The position numbers and the translations under genes are program-made. From the NCBI RefSeq assembly GCF_008831285.2, contig NC_045143.1:8191503-8255502 (forward strand): a DNA stretch of 64,000 nucleotides. Reading direction: 5' to 3'. Below the pieces are notes generated by a model that was not told where the DNA came from, ran no database searches, and was given only the letters and a program-made list of their open reading frames with translations. Positions within the stretch are counted from its first letter, which is position 1; every line of letters begins with the position of its first letter. This document shows, piece by piece, positions 32,819 through 45,500 of this stretch. This DNA comes from Nymphaea colorata. Taxonomy: Eukaryota; Streptophyta; Magnoliopsida; Nymphaeales; Nymphaeaceae.

Positions 32819-35286
32819 TGCAGCCTAAAAGAACAACATACCGAAGCATGTTAAAATGGTATTTTGAAGTTTTTTTTAATTATTTTATATTTAGAAGAAA
32901 CAAGTTTAATGATGTTTTTTGTTGACTCACTAATAGAAATCCAACATCTAACAATAATAACAATAAGGTCAGAACTAGACCATGACTGCACCTGAGCTCT
33001 TGCATATTATTTGGCCACTCCATTATTGAAGTGGATCTTTCTCTTGTTGTGGGACCCCATGTTGGACGAAAGGAGGATTAGTGGATATAAGCAGTAGATC
33101 CACACTGGACGTAGCATCGGCCATGGCTACATCTCACAACCACTTGTGTGCTGAAACGAGCTGTGTGGCGGCGACTTTTTCAAGTAAAATATCAATTGAA
33201 ATTGGAGCTTTCAATATAACTATATACGCTAGCAAATGTGACATGTTTTTGACTATATACGGTAGCAAATGTGACATGTTGAGGGATGCATTCCAAAAAC
33301 ACCCAAACTCTAAAGCAACCAAGCTAAAGCCTTAAAAACACAAAAGTATATAGCACAGTGGCATCACCACATGGTGACTCAGGGCACTTGTGCACACCAA
33401 TCTTTTAAAAGTTTTTTATTTTTAAATATCAATCTTAAATATTTATCTTTATATATATAAGTGTCACACCAAATTTGAGTATTTTTAAACAAGTGTTTGC
33501 CTACACCAATCTCTTAAAAGTTCTTTATTTTAAAATGAGAATCTTAAGTATTTATCATTGTCATACCAATCATTTTTTTTTAGTTTTGCAACTCATATAG
33601 CAAAGCTATTTCACTTAAATAAACATTAAAAAAGAGCATGAGAATGCATGTAAACTTTGATTGCCCACTTACTCTAGAAGAAAATATTCCAAGATATGTT
33701 AGGTTAAAGCAACCAGAGAAACTACTGTAACGTGCAGTAGATCTGTAATATTGGAAAAGCGAACAAGGGAGAGAGAGGGTTCAATTTTCAAAGTAGTGAA
33801 CCAAACTGCTGACAGAAAGAAAATGACGTATCAATAGTCCACTTGACTCCCCAAGCACCTACGACGTACCGTAATAAAACCTATTTTTTCCAACTTTTTA
33901 AAAGAAAAATCAGTTTGTCGTTTTCAGGGTTGGTCACATGCAAGCTGTTGCGGCAACTTTTTGTTTTGCGAGTTAAATTATAGTTTTAAAATTTTAACAA
34001 AAAGTTAAAATACAATTTTTTAAAATTTTTATATACGTTAAATTAAAAGTTTTAAATTTTACATGTATATTTTTTATTTTTAAAAAATCTGATGGGATGG
34101 GGCCTGGGGGTTGAGAGCATGGCTCCTGCCTCCGCCCCCACTGTTGCCAATGTCGGTGCACGAGAACTATCAAACAGACAACAGAAGATCCTAACCAGAT
34201 GAACATGACTAGTCAGATGATCCAGGGTTGGAGATGAATAAATAGTTCAACCCCGCTCCTCTTAAGTACCTTTGAGGAATTCAACACCTTTTCATTTGCA
34301 TGGTGGATGAAGATGGATGTACATCTTCTCTCCTCAGTAGGTGTTAAGGCAATCTTGTTTTACGTGTGTCAACCTTAATATATATATATATATATATACT
34401 TACATGAACTAAAATTTTGGGGCTATTTTGAGCTCCATCCAATCTTGACAATCTCATGCATTGCATTAAGGAGTGTACTATGAAAGACGAAAGGCAAAAA
34501 GATTTTCTCTGTATAACTAAGAAATCCACAAATCCTATATATAAGAAAGTCACAAAAGGTAAAGCGGCTTTGCGGCTGTGAATATGAGTGCATGAGATGG
34601 TCCAAACTTTAGGGAGGCAATGAAAGCGTCGTAGCTTACCAAAACAGTGACATATTCAAAGGGAAGGGCCCAGCTAGGAACTACCAACGCCACCCCTTCT
34701 CTTACTCCATTCAATTTCCTCAATGGAAGTCTCCTTCCCCGTCAAACAGTGAAGAAAAAGGAGTCTTCCTCTGCATCGTCCTATCAACCCCTGCTGACCA
34801 GAAGCGCCTTTCAATGGAACCCACCGCCAACTTTTTCCGGTTGGTGAACAATCGGCTCCTCTTGTTCGTTTCTCTTTAGGCCAACCACGTTGGTGGCTGC
34901 CACGTGGAAACCGTCTCCTACATTGACCTCGCCCGCATAGTTTTGGTGTTTTAGCTTTTTTTTTTTTTTTTTTTCCCATGGAGGTTGTTGCTTTTGCTGC
35001 AGTAAACAACAGTAACATTATTGATGACTGCATCGATGACGAAAACGTTGCCTACTTCCCAAGGGTTTGGTTATGAGTCTAAGGTCAATAAATTTGAGAT
35101 TTATAACATCATATTTCATAAAGTTCAGCTGCATATCAGAGATTTTTGAAAATTTTCAAACGTTTATAAGGGGTGTGATTACTTATCATGTTCAAAGTAG
35201 AAACTGAAGTTGCTAGAGAGCAAGCTGAGATTCCTCAGCCTAGGCAAAGTATAGGAGTAGGTGAAGTTGTAAACTAGTGAAGATCT
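32819..35286. other. intergenic, repeats and no gene
   Basis: Contains a short tandem duplication at about 33220-33285 (GCAAATGTGACATG twice), a diverged pair at about 33390-33570 (CACCAATC...AAAAGTT), and a partial CAGGGGCGGAG-family copy at about 33970-34140 ending CTCCGCCCCCA. A (TA)n run is at 34378-34398. A G-box-like CACGTG is at 34901-34906. The block 34650-34930 has higher GC than its surroundings, but no frame resembles a known family. Confidence 0.45.
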
Positions 35287-35289
35287 TAA

Positions 35290-35521
35290 ATGTTGTGTTT
35301 GATTACCCACGAATCTGAGATTTGGAGTGATATCAGACCGCTGCAGATTTGAAACCCATGGTTTTTAAATCCAGCCCCACCCATCCGATTTCAATCCACA
35401 CTTTACATTAAAGTGTGGATTTGAAATTTACGTTGGAGGTAGAAGCAGAAATCCACATTTCAGCTATCACGGACTTGAGATTCCGTTGAATTTGAGATCC
35501 GTGGGGGAATCAAACGCATCC
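35290..35521. mobile_element. Tourist/Harbinger-like MITE
   Basis: A 232-bp element with inverted ends: TGTGTTTGATTACCC at the left, GGAATCAAACGCATCC at the right. A TAA duplication lies at 35287-35289 and 35522-35524, matching the TWA target of PIF/Harbinger elements. Interior motifs (GATTTGAAA, GAGATTTGGAG) are degenerate inverted repeats. A related element is at 48172-48418. Confidence 0.55.
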
Positions 35522-36840
35522 TAAGAGGCCGTTTGACACCAATAACAAATTGTTACTGTTTAAAATCGTTAGATCATAACAATATGTTATGTCCTAAGTC
35601 TCCTTCCTTGTAGAAGCCATAAAAACTAGTTTATATTCCTAATCAATAATATATGGACGTCAAATGCATGAAATGTCACATCCTTGGTGATGAACATTTT
35701 TGGAGTATAGCCCTCAAAACATAACCTACTATTGCCTGTGGTTGGTATGAAGACGATTATGCACGCTGGTTTTGTCGAACTACGTGCAACATTAAGAAAT
35801 TGATATTATCGGTCAATATTGCCGATAGTATATATTATTAATATATCGTTGGAATCTCCTGTTTAGAGATTGCTTACTAAAAAAGAAGAAACTGACTGTG
35901 CACAGACGAGGAAACTTCGGTCGAACATAATACTTTTATGTCGATCAAATCACGGCTCATTTTGATCCAATTAAAACTAGAAAGCGTGATTGAATATCGA
36001 CCATGGAACTAGTCAACCTAGTGGCTCTTAAATCTCTTATTCAAATCTGATCGCATACTAAGATGCGTGTGGAATCTCCCTTCGCACAGAATATAGAATT
36101 CTACCAACCACTGAACATAGAATCTCGCGCAGGATGGAATCTCTCTCGCACTTATCTTTGGCCGTCGATCGGTCTCCTCTTTTGTTCTATGTGGTGCCTG
36201 CTTTTCCTTTAGTTCTTGGTCGTTTTGTATTTAATAACGGTCTATCACTGATTTTGTTGTTAATAGGTTTTAGATTTTGTCGATTATATATAAGAAAACA
36301 GGTAGTTATCAAACCCTCATATAATAAAGTAGATACAAATCATATGAGCCGACGATTTTTAAAGAGGTTAGATAGTGAATATTATTATTTTTTTAAATAG
36401 AAACCAAGTTATATTTATAAGAGACAGAAATACTCCTTATAAGATGAAACAAATAAGTTTCTTTAATCGAGTTCACTTTGAGGAATATTTCCATCTTTTG
36501 AGAGTACCAATTTGTTTCTATTTTTTTCAACTTAATTTCTACATTTTTGTATCCTTAAAATCAACAACTCATATGATTCTCATTCCAATCTAGTGTACAA
36601 GGGTTTGATAAAAAATGAACGGTGCTTATATATATAGAGTATATAAAGTATATTTAAAATACAAACCTTTAAAAACCTCTCTCTCTCTCTCTCTCCCCAA
36701 TAATTAGCCGGCAAAATCGACCGTTCTCTGTTCAGAATTGGACGATTGCGTGACAATTTTGGTGGCTCTTGGTCCCAATTGTGGAATGAGGTGCCCACAA
36801 TGCTCAAGTTGTGCTTTCATTGCCCATTATGAGATGAAAA

Positions 36841-36842
<2 letters not shown>

Positions 36843-36874
<32 letters not shown>

Positions 36875-36889
36875 AGAGAGAGAGAGAGA
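36843..36889. repeat. (TA)n-(GA)n microsatellite
   Basis: About 15 TA units followed by about 8 GA units, read directly. Confidence 0.9.
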
Positions 36890-37111
36890 TGAGATGCCAG
36901 CTAGATGGACCTTTGATCTTTTTAATGCTGATGATAAAACAACAAAGAGAAAAAGGTGATGAAATCATTTAGTATTAGTTCATACATGACATCATTTAGT
37001 ATTAGTTCATACATGTTTGTCATTGTTTTTTCTTTAACCATCAATCTACAAAAGATGAATGGCTGAGTTTGTTCCTTATCGATAATATGTAAGTGTAGCA
37101 CCTACCAGTTG

Positions 37112-37113
<2 letters not shown>

Positions 37114-37158
<45 letters not shown>
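37114..37158. repeat. (TA)n microsatellite
   Basis: About 22 uninterrupted TA units, read directly. Confidence 0.92.
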
Positions 37159-37160
<2 letters not shown>

Positions 37161-39434
37161 AGTGAGGGAAAGAGAGGAAAGTTGGTAAATACCAGACCAG
37201 TTAAGTAAGAGACAAAACCTAGACACATTAACATTAATTATTAATACATTTTTTTGTCAATCTAACCTTTTAGATATGATGTTATGAGTGATTTAGTATG
37301 AAATAAATATTAAGTTCGTCATTTTTTGTCTTTGATAATGTTTATTTAATAATGAAAATTGAACAGCTCTTATACTTCAAAATTTTGATAATGGAAAGAT
37401 CAATTTTATTACAAAAATAACTTGAACTATGTTATTAAATTAGTATTTATAAACACATTAGGAGATTCATATTTTGTTTAAAGTACTTTTTGCTACAAAT
37501 TTAAGAGGTCTAGTTTCTGTCCCCTGACCAACTGACCAAGTGTTATGGTATTTACCAATTGGTATATATATATATACATACCATTGGAACAAAGTTGTCA
37601 ACATATGAAAAAAAGGATGAGAATGTGAAAAGTGTTTGAGTTGAAAGACTCAGAAGTCACAATCAACTTTTAACCCTGCTTGAATTTTCTCGTAAAGCTG
37701 CACTTTTAAGATCTGATGGTAGAAACTGACCCTGTCTTTAGGAAATGGTGCGACATTGATGAGAAAGCCACCTTGCTTTTCTTGACCCCGTGCTCCCTAC
37801 AGCAGAACCTACTTTGATTTCCAGAACCGAAGTGGAAGCTGGTTCAGAATAAAAGATTCAAGCAAGAACGAAGCATGATCTCGACCACCCACCACTTTCT
37901 GTCTTTTCCTACAAAAAGAAAAGCGCTTGCCCAAGTATTTTGGAGAAAATGAAGGACCAAAGCTCTTATAATAAGCCATTGAAGGCCGAAAGTTGGTATC
38001 ATTGTTTCTTTAGCATGAGCCTCGGAGAAAAAAATTTTTTTTGGAAGGAGGTAGAATTAAAGTTTCTAAATTTTGACATGAGCTGAAATATCATTTTTCA
38101 AAATTTTTATATAAAATAAGTAAAATTTTCTAAAATTTACATGTAAATTTTTTTTTTTTTTTTTTTGAAGTGGGGCCAAAGCCCTCCTTAGCATGACTTT
38201 TAGCTCAATGTGAATAGATTCAGGAGGCATTGGCTGTTTTCGAGGACATCAGAAGCCTCATATCGTTCATTGTAGTGGCGGAGGCAGGATTTTCGGCTAA
38301 GAGACACTTTGAGTCGCAAACTTGAGTCTGATGTGGGCATCGCGTGTGACTAAAACCAGGTCTAGTTTCATTGCAACTGGATTTTCAAAGGCCTGGTCCA
38401 CACCCACTATAGCGGTTGTTGGTATATTGGCCTGTCTTATTAATGCGAAAAAGTTTTGAAAGTATTCTTTGGATGATTAATTTTATATGCCCACATTTGA
38501 CTGGCAATGAGAATTGAATAGTTCTTTGAATATTAAAAATTTGCCTTTTTGAAATTCATGCTCGACGAATGACCAACTGAGATATGCGTTTGTTGTGTGA
38601 TTGACAAATTCATCCTTGCATTTGCATGCTTAAGAAAAATTTCATCCTCTTATTATTCATTTTAAACATGGTTAGCAGTCATGCGCCATCTTTTCAAAAC
38701 TCACTTGAAGAATGCGTCTTGAAACTTTGAAATAAGAGTTTTTTTTATTATCGACAGTCTTAAGGTCAAAAGCTAATAACGAAAATACAAAAAGAACTTA
38801 GTCAATAGTAATGAGGAAGGATGTCAATGGATCATATTTGAATCTGATGTAGTTTTATTACATCTGATTTATTAGATGTTCACATATTTCGATTCAAAGA
38901 CGAACTCAAATATAAGTAAAGAACAATCTATGTTTATCTGAATATAGTAAAATTTGGCCGGGCATATCTATGTTCCTAGCAAGGGTAAAATGGCTTGAGC
39001 TTGACTCAATAGTACAATGTCGAGCTTGACTCGACAGCACAACATCGGGCTTGAGCTAAATTTTAAGTGTTCACTTCTACTTGTCGAGCTCGTTTAAATG
39101 AGTTCAAAAAAGATCGTTGACGGGTTAACATAGTGAAAAAAGCTGGGTTATGATTACTTTTAAGGGAAAATGGGGGAATCGGGAGTTACATGAAGGGTAA
39201 GACTAGCAAAATCGAGTTTAAACTGAATTTGAACTCGACTCGACAAAATGAACAAGTCAAACCGTCAACTCGATTTGTTTAGCAAAAGAGCTGGTTCAAG
39301 CTCGAGCCAAACTCTAACAAGCCGAGCTTGAGTTGTCCTGCTCGCTGTTTTACCTTGGGGATGTCTTTTGAAATAAAAATAAAACAACTAAAAGTAACAT
39401 TTTAAAGAGAATTCTCAATGAACAAGTCAAAACA

Positions 39435-39662
39435 TCAACTCGAGCTCAATTTGTTTACCAAAAGAGCTGGTTCAAGCTCGAGCCAAACTTGATTGCACGA
39501 GGGGCATTTTCGTCTTTTTGTATAAAACTTGTTTCCACACACGAGACAAATATAACCTGTCCGAGACAAACATAACATGAAGCTAGAAGGTGTGAAGTTG
39601 AAGGCCTCGAATTCAATCTCAACGCTGCTACCATTAGGCAAAAGCCCAACTACTTTTATCAA
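39435..39662 (-). other. zinc-ribbon-like ORF, possible gene fragment
   Basis: A 75-residue frame with CLVCGNKF then RKCPSCNQVW, a CxxC-x(10)-CxxC pair resembling a zinc ribbon, preceded by a coherent hydrophobic/acidic stretch (VEIEFEAFNFTPSSFMLCL). I do not recognise the family. The last 15 or so codons overlap a GAGCTCGAG-type repeat also present at 39260-39320, so any real coding part is probably a truncated fragment ending in transposon sequence. No promoter or partner exon was found. Confidence 0.3.
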
Positions 39663-39865
39663 CCTTTTTACTTTTTCTCCTATCTACCAATAAAAGGTTC
39701 CTATCATAAATAAATAAAACTAAATGCCAAATTAGTCTAAGGTGTACGTCATGAGGCCAAGGCTTTTCTCACCTTCCCCTCTTTTGGAACCCTATAATTG
39801 AATTGTGTAAAGAATGATAAACATTGGGAGGAGTGCTTTCTTGCATTTAAATTATGCAACCTAAG

Positions 39866-40119
39866 CCTCAAAAGCATAGCATAGCTGGTAAGGCAGACAA
39901 TCGCATGTAAAGCATGTTGTCGGTTCGATTTTCGTATGTGTTATTCTCATATATTATAAACGGTGGGATCATAACAATTTACTTGGCTGGCTGGTGCATT
40001 GTACCCCACATAGAACCCGACACAACCCAGGACCTCGAAGGCAGAAAGAATAGGCGGGAGTGCGGCTTGAGATATATTTCAGGGTAGTTGGTTGTTAACC
40101 TCTCGCTCACAGAAAAATC
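39866..40119 (+). mobile_element. tRNA-derived SINE, copy with 12-bp target duplication
   Basis: A 254-bp element flanked by ATGCAACCTAAG (39854-39865) and ATGCAGCCTAAG (40120-40131), an 11/12 duplication. It has a pol III A-box-like TAGCTGGTAAGGC (39882-39894) and a B-box-like GGTTCGATTTTC (from 39922), with tRNA-like spacing. Non-coding. It ends without a clear poly(A), in CAGAAAAATC. Confidence 0.8.
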
Positions 40120-40131
40120 ATGCAGCCTAAG

Positions 40132-41808
40132 AAAAATTGGGTTTCCTTTAATTTGATGATCAGTTGAAAATTGTTACAACTTGAAATTGGTTTGAATCCG
40201 TTCGGCCGTCGATTCAGTACTGAACCAGTGGGTTCACCGATTCAATCGAATCTGTATGAAGGTGTGACTCAGCAAACATGTTCTTACATTGGATTTTTTT
40301 AAAGAATATACATGTACAAGACAAACTAAAATTAAGTAAGAAAGTTTAAAACATAACGAAAAAAAAATATTATATGAAGTCAAATTGAGTGACAACAAAT
40401 TTGGTAGGAATCCGTCTATGCCGACAATATTTCTTCATAATCTGTTTCAGAGGAAATCTGCTTCTGAGAAATTATTGAGGAAGTGCGGAGGAAAAAGAAA
40501 AACTTCAGTTGAAATTACAAAGATCTTTATGAATAAGAACTTGCGCAAACCAACGAAATATTATTGTTCTATTTCCAATCCAAGTCAAAAAAGTAAATTC
40601 TGCATTGAAATTTTACAAAGTTCACGATGAACAGGGAGAAATTTAGGAGACTAAATGAAATGAGATTACATTTCAAATTATAAGTTTGGCTTTCAACTTA
40701 GCACATTAATGAGTTGATGCGATTCTTTTTTGTTCAGGACAAATACTTGGAGCAGGACCTGCAGAACGCCAGTCTAAGCCATAGTCGTAAAAATTAGCCT
40801 GAATCTGCCTATTTGGATTTAATGGGTTATATAATTCAATTTGATTCATAGGTTTATATGCATGTCATATATTTTTACCGAAATTTTCATTTTTCTCTAC
40901 TGTTTTGCCCGTAACTTTAGAGAAAAGATTCCTGTTGCTATTTTCCTAACAGAAGCGACACTTTTTCATGAAAACTGCCAAATGAGGGCATGGATGAGCT
41001 TTGGTTAATTAATTTAAAAAGACATAAAACACTAATTTGCTGAACTCACTATTTTAGCTAACATTTTCTAAAATTACCGGAAAAATGGAAATAATTTTCA
41101 AATTAATAATTCTAGCTATTTTTAAAAATTTTCTTATAAATTTCTTGTTTTTGAATTACTTATACATTCTCTCGTATTATATATATATTATATATAGTAC
41201 TATTTGGAGTACAGATTCAGCTGAATCAGTAAGCTTTGCTTTTAAAAGGGTTATGTTCGGTTTTGATATTTATTCAAAAGCACAATAGCAGGCAGATCAC
41301 GGTGGAAAAATACGTCTCAACGTTCATTTTAATCACAGGAAAGCATGCAGGGTGTTAAACAATGCGATCATCAGCAACTTCATTGGTCTCCGTCATTCGC
41401 ACCAACTTGGTGCATCTTTAGTGGAGATGTTAGGTCATTTTAGCCTTCGATTTGGGCATTAGGAATTTGATATTGATTTTGATTTCACATGCATTTAGTT
41501 GACCTGAATATGAACCATTTACATCCAAACATAATTTGACTCATTTGCTTTCTTTCTTTCTTGATATGGAGTTGTTGGGTCAATCCTTTTAGCCTGATCT
41601 TGCACTACTACTGGAGATGCCACCTAAAACTGGGTTCAGACACGAGACCATTGTCCACACTCTGGTCATGATTGGGAATGATCAACTTTGGACATTTTGT
41701 TCAGGTAACTTTCATAAGTCTAAGATCCGAGTCAAGCCGGATATACTATAGTCCACTCTAGCTGTTCAAACATTATAGGGTTTCCACACCAACTAAGTAT
41801 AATCAGAA
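40132..41808. other. intergenic, no feature recognised
   Basis: AT-rich. The open frames at 40385-40630 and 41085-41288 are compositionally simple and lack family features. Confidence 0.4.
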
Positions 41809-41824
41809 GCAAATTTCCCTATTG

Positions 41825-42041
41825 GTCGTTCACAAGCGGTGAAACTACTATCTTCCTTTCCCCTGCCTTTGGGGTTTAGTACTGCTTTGAGACCTGGATG
41901 ATGTATGGTATGTCATTCAACTCGAGTGCCACACAATCACCATTTACAGTCCAAATGAGTAGCACTCACAATAATCGAACTCAGGACGTATTGTCAGTGT
42001 ATCCATTGAGCCGACTAGCTACGCTAACATCCCTCTGGACT
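41825..42041 (-). mobile_element. tRNA-derived SINE with perfect 16-bp target duplication
   Basis: A 217-bp element flanked by the identical GCAAATTTCCCTATTG at 41809-41824 and 42042-42057. On the minus strand the 5' part has an A-box-like TAGCTAGTCGG (about 42018-42008) and a B-box-like GAGTTCGATTATTG (about 41983-41970). The 3' part is unrelated to tRNA. A perfect duplication implies a recent insertion. Related 80-bp tracts occur within the 310-bp repeats at about 32090-32165 and 32745-32818. Confidence 0.85.
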
Positions 42042-42311
42042 GCAAATTTCCCTATTGAATCCAGCTATTTGAATAAAGTTGTAAGTCAGGTTAACCATTC
42101 AAACCATGCATTAACATTATTAAAGATAATTAGTGGCAGAGACCGAATTTAGTGGATGAGGGGCTCCAATAAGTAAATAACTAAATGACTAGGCAAATGA
42201 TTATGGGAGAGCGACTTCCTTGTTATGAGAGTGCACTATGACATGCAGCCCATTGTGCCGTGCTCCATAGCGGGAAAGGGGTGGCCCTTCATGTTCCACC
42301 ATGCAATCTCA

Positions 42312-42507
42312 TAGGGGTGGAGCCAAGGTAGGGCTTGCATGGACCTGACCTCATATCAAATTTTTTCTTTTTAAAAATTTACATGTAAATTTTAGAAAAT
42401 TTTTTTTGTTTTATATATAAATTTTAAAAAATGATATTTTGGCCCTAGTCAAAATTTAAAAACTTTAATTCAGCCCCCCTCATGAAAAATTTTCAACTTC
42501 GCCCCTA
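42312..42507. mobile_element. small hAT-type element, CAGGGGCGGAG family, copy C
   Basis: A 196-bp element starting TAGGGGTGGAGCC and ending CTTCGCCCCTA, with a perfect 8-bp duplication CAATCTCA at 42304-42311 and 42508-42515. The core is in opposite orientation to the copies at 32225 and 50333 (complement of TTTACATGTAAATTTT, CAAAATTTTTATATA). Confidence 0.85.
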
Positions 42508-42515
42508 CAATCTCA

Positions 42516-45500
42516 TAAAAAATAACCTACTTTGATGATTATGAACACAAATTTGTGAATAAATAGTTGATGTGAATCTGTATAAAAAATTGCCGGTATG
42601 AAGACAAACGTGCCTCCCCCCACACCGCACATACCCATTACTTGGAAGAAGCACCTGGTCCAGGTCCCTTCATTCCAAATTTAACTTTTTCCGCTGACCC
42701 ACGTCAGGGGCGGAGCCACATGTGGGCTTGTGCGGGCAGTTGCTACACAAATCTACACAAACCCATCAAATGAATTTATTTATATATTGGTTGCCTCCAA
42801 CTATTTAGTTCTTAATATATTAGTGCCCTTGCAATCATTTGCTTATTAATATATTGGTGACCCAAAATTATTCTACACGGTTCTAAAATTTTCTTGAATT
42901 AGCGGTGCCGAAGTGACAGTGATGCAGACAAGATATTCGAATCAACCGTGATCCAAAGTTGCATTGTATTATTTATTGCCTTGGTCCCTAGCTTAGCTCA
43001 CCCAGACCGCAGCCAAAGCGGACCGGCCGGCCAACCTTGTATTGATCACGTTTTTGTTTCACTTGGAGGTGCAGTGACCACCGGCTCTCCGGTCAATCCA
43101 ACCCAGCTGGCTTGGCTCCTTCCTACTCCAACAACTGGGATGACAAGAGTGGCTGCTTGACTGACCCTTTCAATTCGGTCAATCCGGACCTGCTGGATCT
43201 GGCCCATTCCCTGGACCCACTTGGATCCGACAAGAAAGGTTCCCTTGGAATCATAGGCTGCTCGATGACAAGATCTGAATATGTCCGATTCGACATCTGT
43301 TTAGCTAGAAATTTCGGACTAAAAAGCATTAATATTATAAATATTAAGCTTTAAGACTAACTATATATAAAAAATAACGAGACATCAATGTGTAAATAAA
43401 GTATATTTCACATATCCACGCCCGCCAATAAGTAACGTCCTAAATAGTGATCCCCTCACATATAAATCTGAATCCAAACCCGGGACCTGAGAAGAGATAA
43501 GCAAAACTTCTTTAAATATAACTCTATAATTGGCCGGGGAAGCGAAGACTTAGTTTGTGATCAAAGCAAATTTCCTTTCAAACAATATGGGGCATACTTG
43601 TATAAAGTTTTTGTGCCGCTGTACCTTTTTGAAAGTCATATTTTTTAAGTTGGTCTCTGAAACATTATGATATACAATGCCAAAACTTAGACAATTGATT
43701 AATCAATTATTTGTGACGTATGAATAAGTGTTTCGTACTACCACTTTGCATCATCAATCTGGTTCCCACAAATTCGTCGTCAGGAAAATATAAAAGAATA
43801 TACAAATTAATGAGCAACGACCATAGACTACAGTCTCTTTCAATATTCTGAGAGAAATTTCTGTTTAGGGGCCTGGCTTTTGACTGTAATGGCTAATACG
43901 GGAACCTGGCTTTTCTGGTTTTCCTCATCTGATTTTTTCTTTTTGCTGGCAAGTGCCATGAAAAAAACACATCGACTTAGATGCAAATGGCATATTACAA
44001 CGTGTAAAGCTTTACGTTTTTCAACTTTGTCTTCCAAGATATAAAAAAAAAAAAAAGAAGCTCTTCGTAGTTCAACCCTTTCCTTTTATAAAAAAAAATT
44101 GTTCTTTTAATTCCATTTTTGTCCTTTTAAAAGGATCTTATGGTTGATAATAAAACATGTTTTTTGTCATTTTCCAGCCCTTTCTTGTGAGTAGAGAAAA
44201 CCCACACGCAAAAACCCGTTATCCAACATCTTATTTCTTTTTAAGATACAGAGTCTCTGCTTTCAGTACCGCTGGTCATTTTGGAGAGTTGATATTTTGA
44301 GGATTTGAAACAGAAACTGACCGCCTCGGCCTAGTCCATTCAGTCAATCTCTATAGATGGTCATTGACCAACCCTTAAGAAACACTCTCTTGTTAGCGGT
44401 TAAAGATGTAACTTGCTCTGCTGTTTGATCTTGTGAGCAAAACTCAAAACATATATGTGGAAAATAAAAAAAAGGAATGTGTGCAACGACGGCCAAATAA
44501 ATGTCACTTGAAAGGAAGTTTCCTTTTATTTCATGTCAACTTGCCCAAGGGAGATGGCTATAAGGTTGGGACTTCAATGATAGGCCTCCAACCCACCAGA
44601 CCAAGTTGCCAACCCCCTCACCGGGATGCACCAAGTCGATGATTATTCTGAAAACTCTTGGAATTTAGATGACTTCTTGAGCTGAGCTCTGAGCTGGCTG
44701 GTGATAAGTTGGTTGGGTCAAATCTAGGTCAGTCTGCTTATAGATGTAAACAGTTGGGTTCGAGTCGGGTTCAGCCTCTACATGATCAAGTTCCAATTTC
44801 TCAAACAGCCATGTAATGTTCATCAACCCAACTTAATTTGCTCTCAGTCGTCAAATGCAGCAGGCATGGCATTGTAACAGCAAATTAACAATAATAAATT
44901 AAACAAGAGAAATAGCTACGATAATTATTATTACCATTAACTGGCCTTGTGGTTCCTGCCTCGCTAGATCTACAAAAAAAATGGTGTCTTGTGCTTCTGC
45001 AAGTCTCCCTTTTATTTTGTATCATGTTCATGATGAAGACGGCTGTGGTGGTAGTTTAGATTTTTCGATGATAAATCGGCAGTGGTATTTAGAAAGAAAA
45101 ATGTAGATCGTAGGTTATTGGCATGAGCTACCCACACCGGCAATGAATCCAGCAAGAACAGAAAGAAAAAGGAAAATTGCCGGCAACATCGGCAGCTAAG
45201 CATTACCAGAAAAAGAGAGATAGAGAGAGAGAGAGGTGTTTGCCGCCACCGAAAAGGGATTTGAATGCCATCGAAAACAAGAGATCTGAATGCCAATGAA
45301 AGATTTCCTGCCACTTTCCTCCTCATTCGCAGGACTAATGTGTTTGCCGCCGGAAGGGGTTTTTCTTGTATGCACAGCTTCTATGGAGTTTCGACTTCCT
45401 CCTTTTTTTTTTTTTCTCGATCTTCCGCCTCTGTAATTTCCTTTTTCGTGTCCATCTCGATCTTTTGCCATTTCTAGTCTCTTGCTTCTGTTCACAGTCT

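Larger units (their letters stand above)
35525..39434. other. intergenic, repeats and no gene
   Basis: Mostly AT-rich. It holds (TA)n runs (separate entries), a duplicated ATCATTTAGTATTAGTTCAT at about 36962 and 36992, a diverged CAGGGGCGGAG-family copy at about 38012-38200, a fragment of the TAGGGATGTCAA family at about 38815-38960, and GAGCTCGAGCTTG-type repeat sequence at 39000-39330. Open frames lack any recognisable family. Confidence 0.45.

Noticed and set aside
34901-34906. G-box CACGTG as a promoter element
   Set aside because: No gene model starts nearby on either strand; a six-base palindrome is expected by chance.
39882-39935. tRNA gene
   Set aside because: A- and B-box-like motifs are present but no cloverleaf with paired acceptor stem was seen. 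Flanking 12-bp duplications show it is a SINE.
42948-43354. Short ORFs on both strands as a gene
   Set aside because: Frames are short, overlap in three readings, and match no family I recognise.
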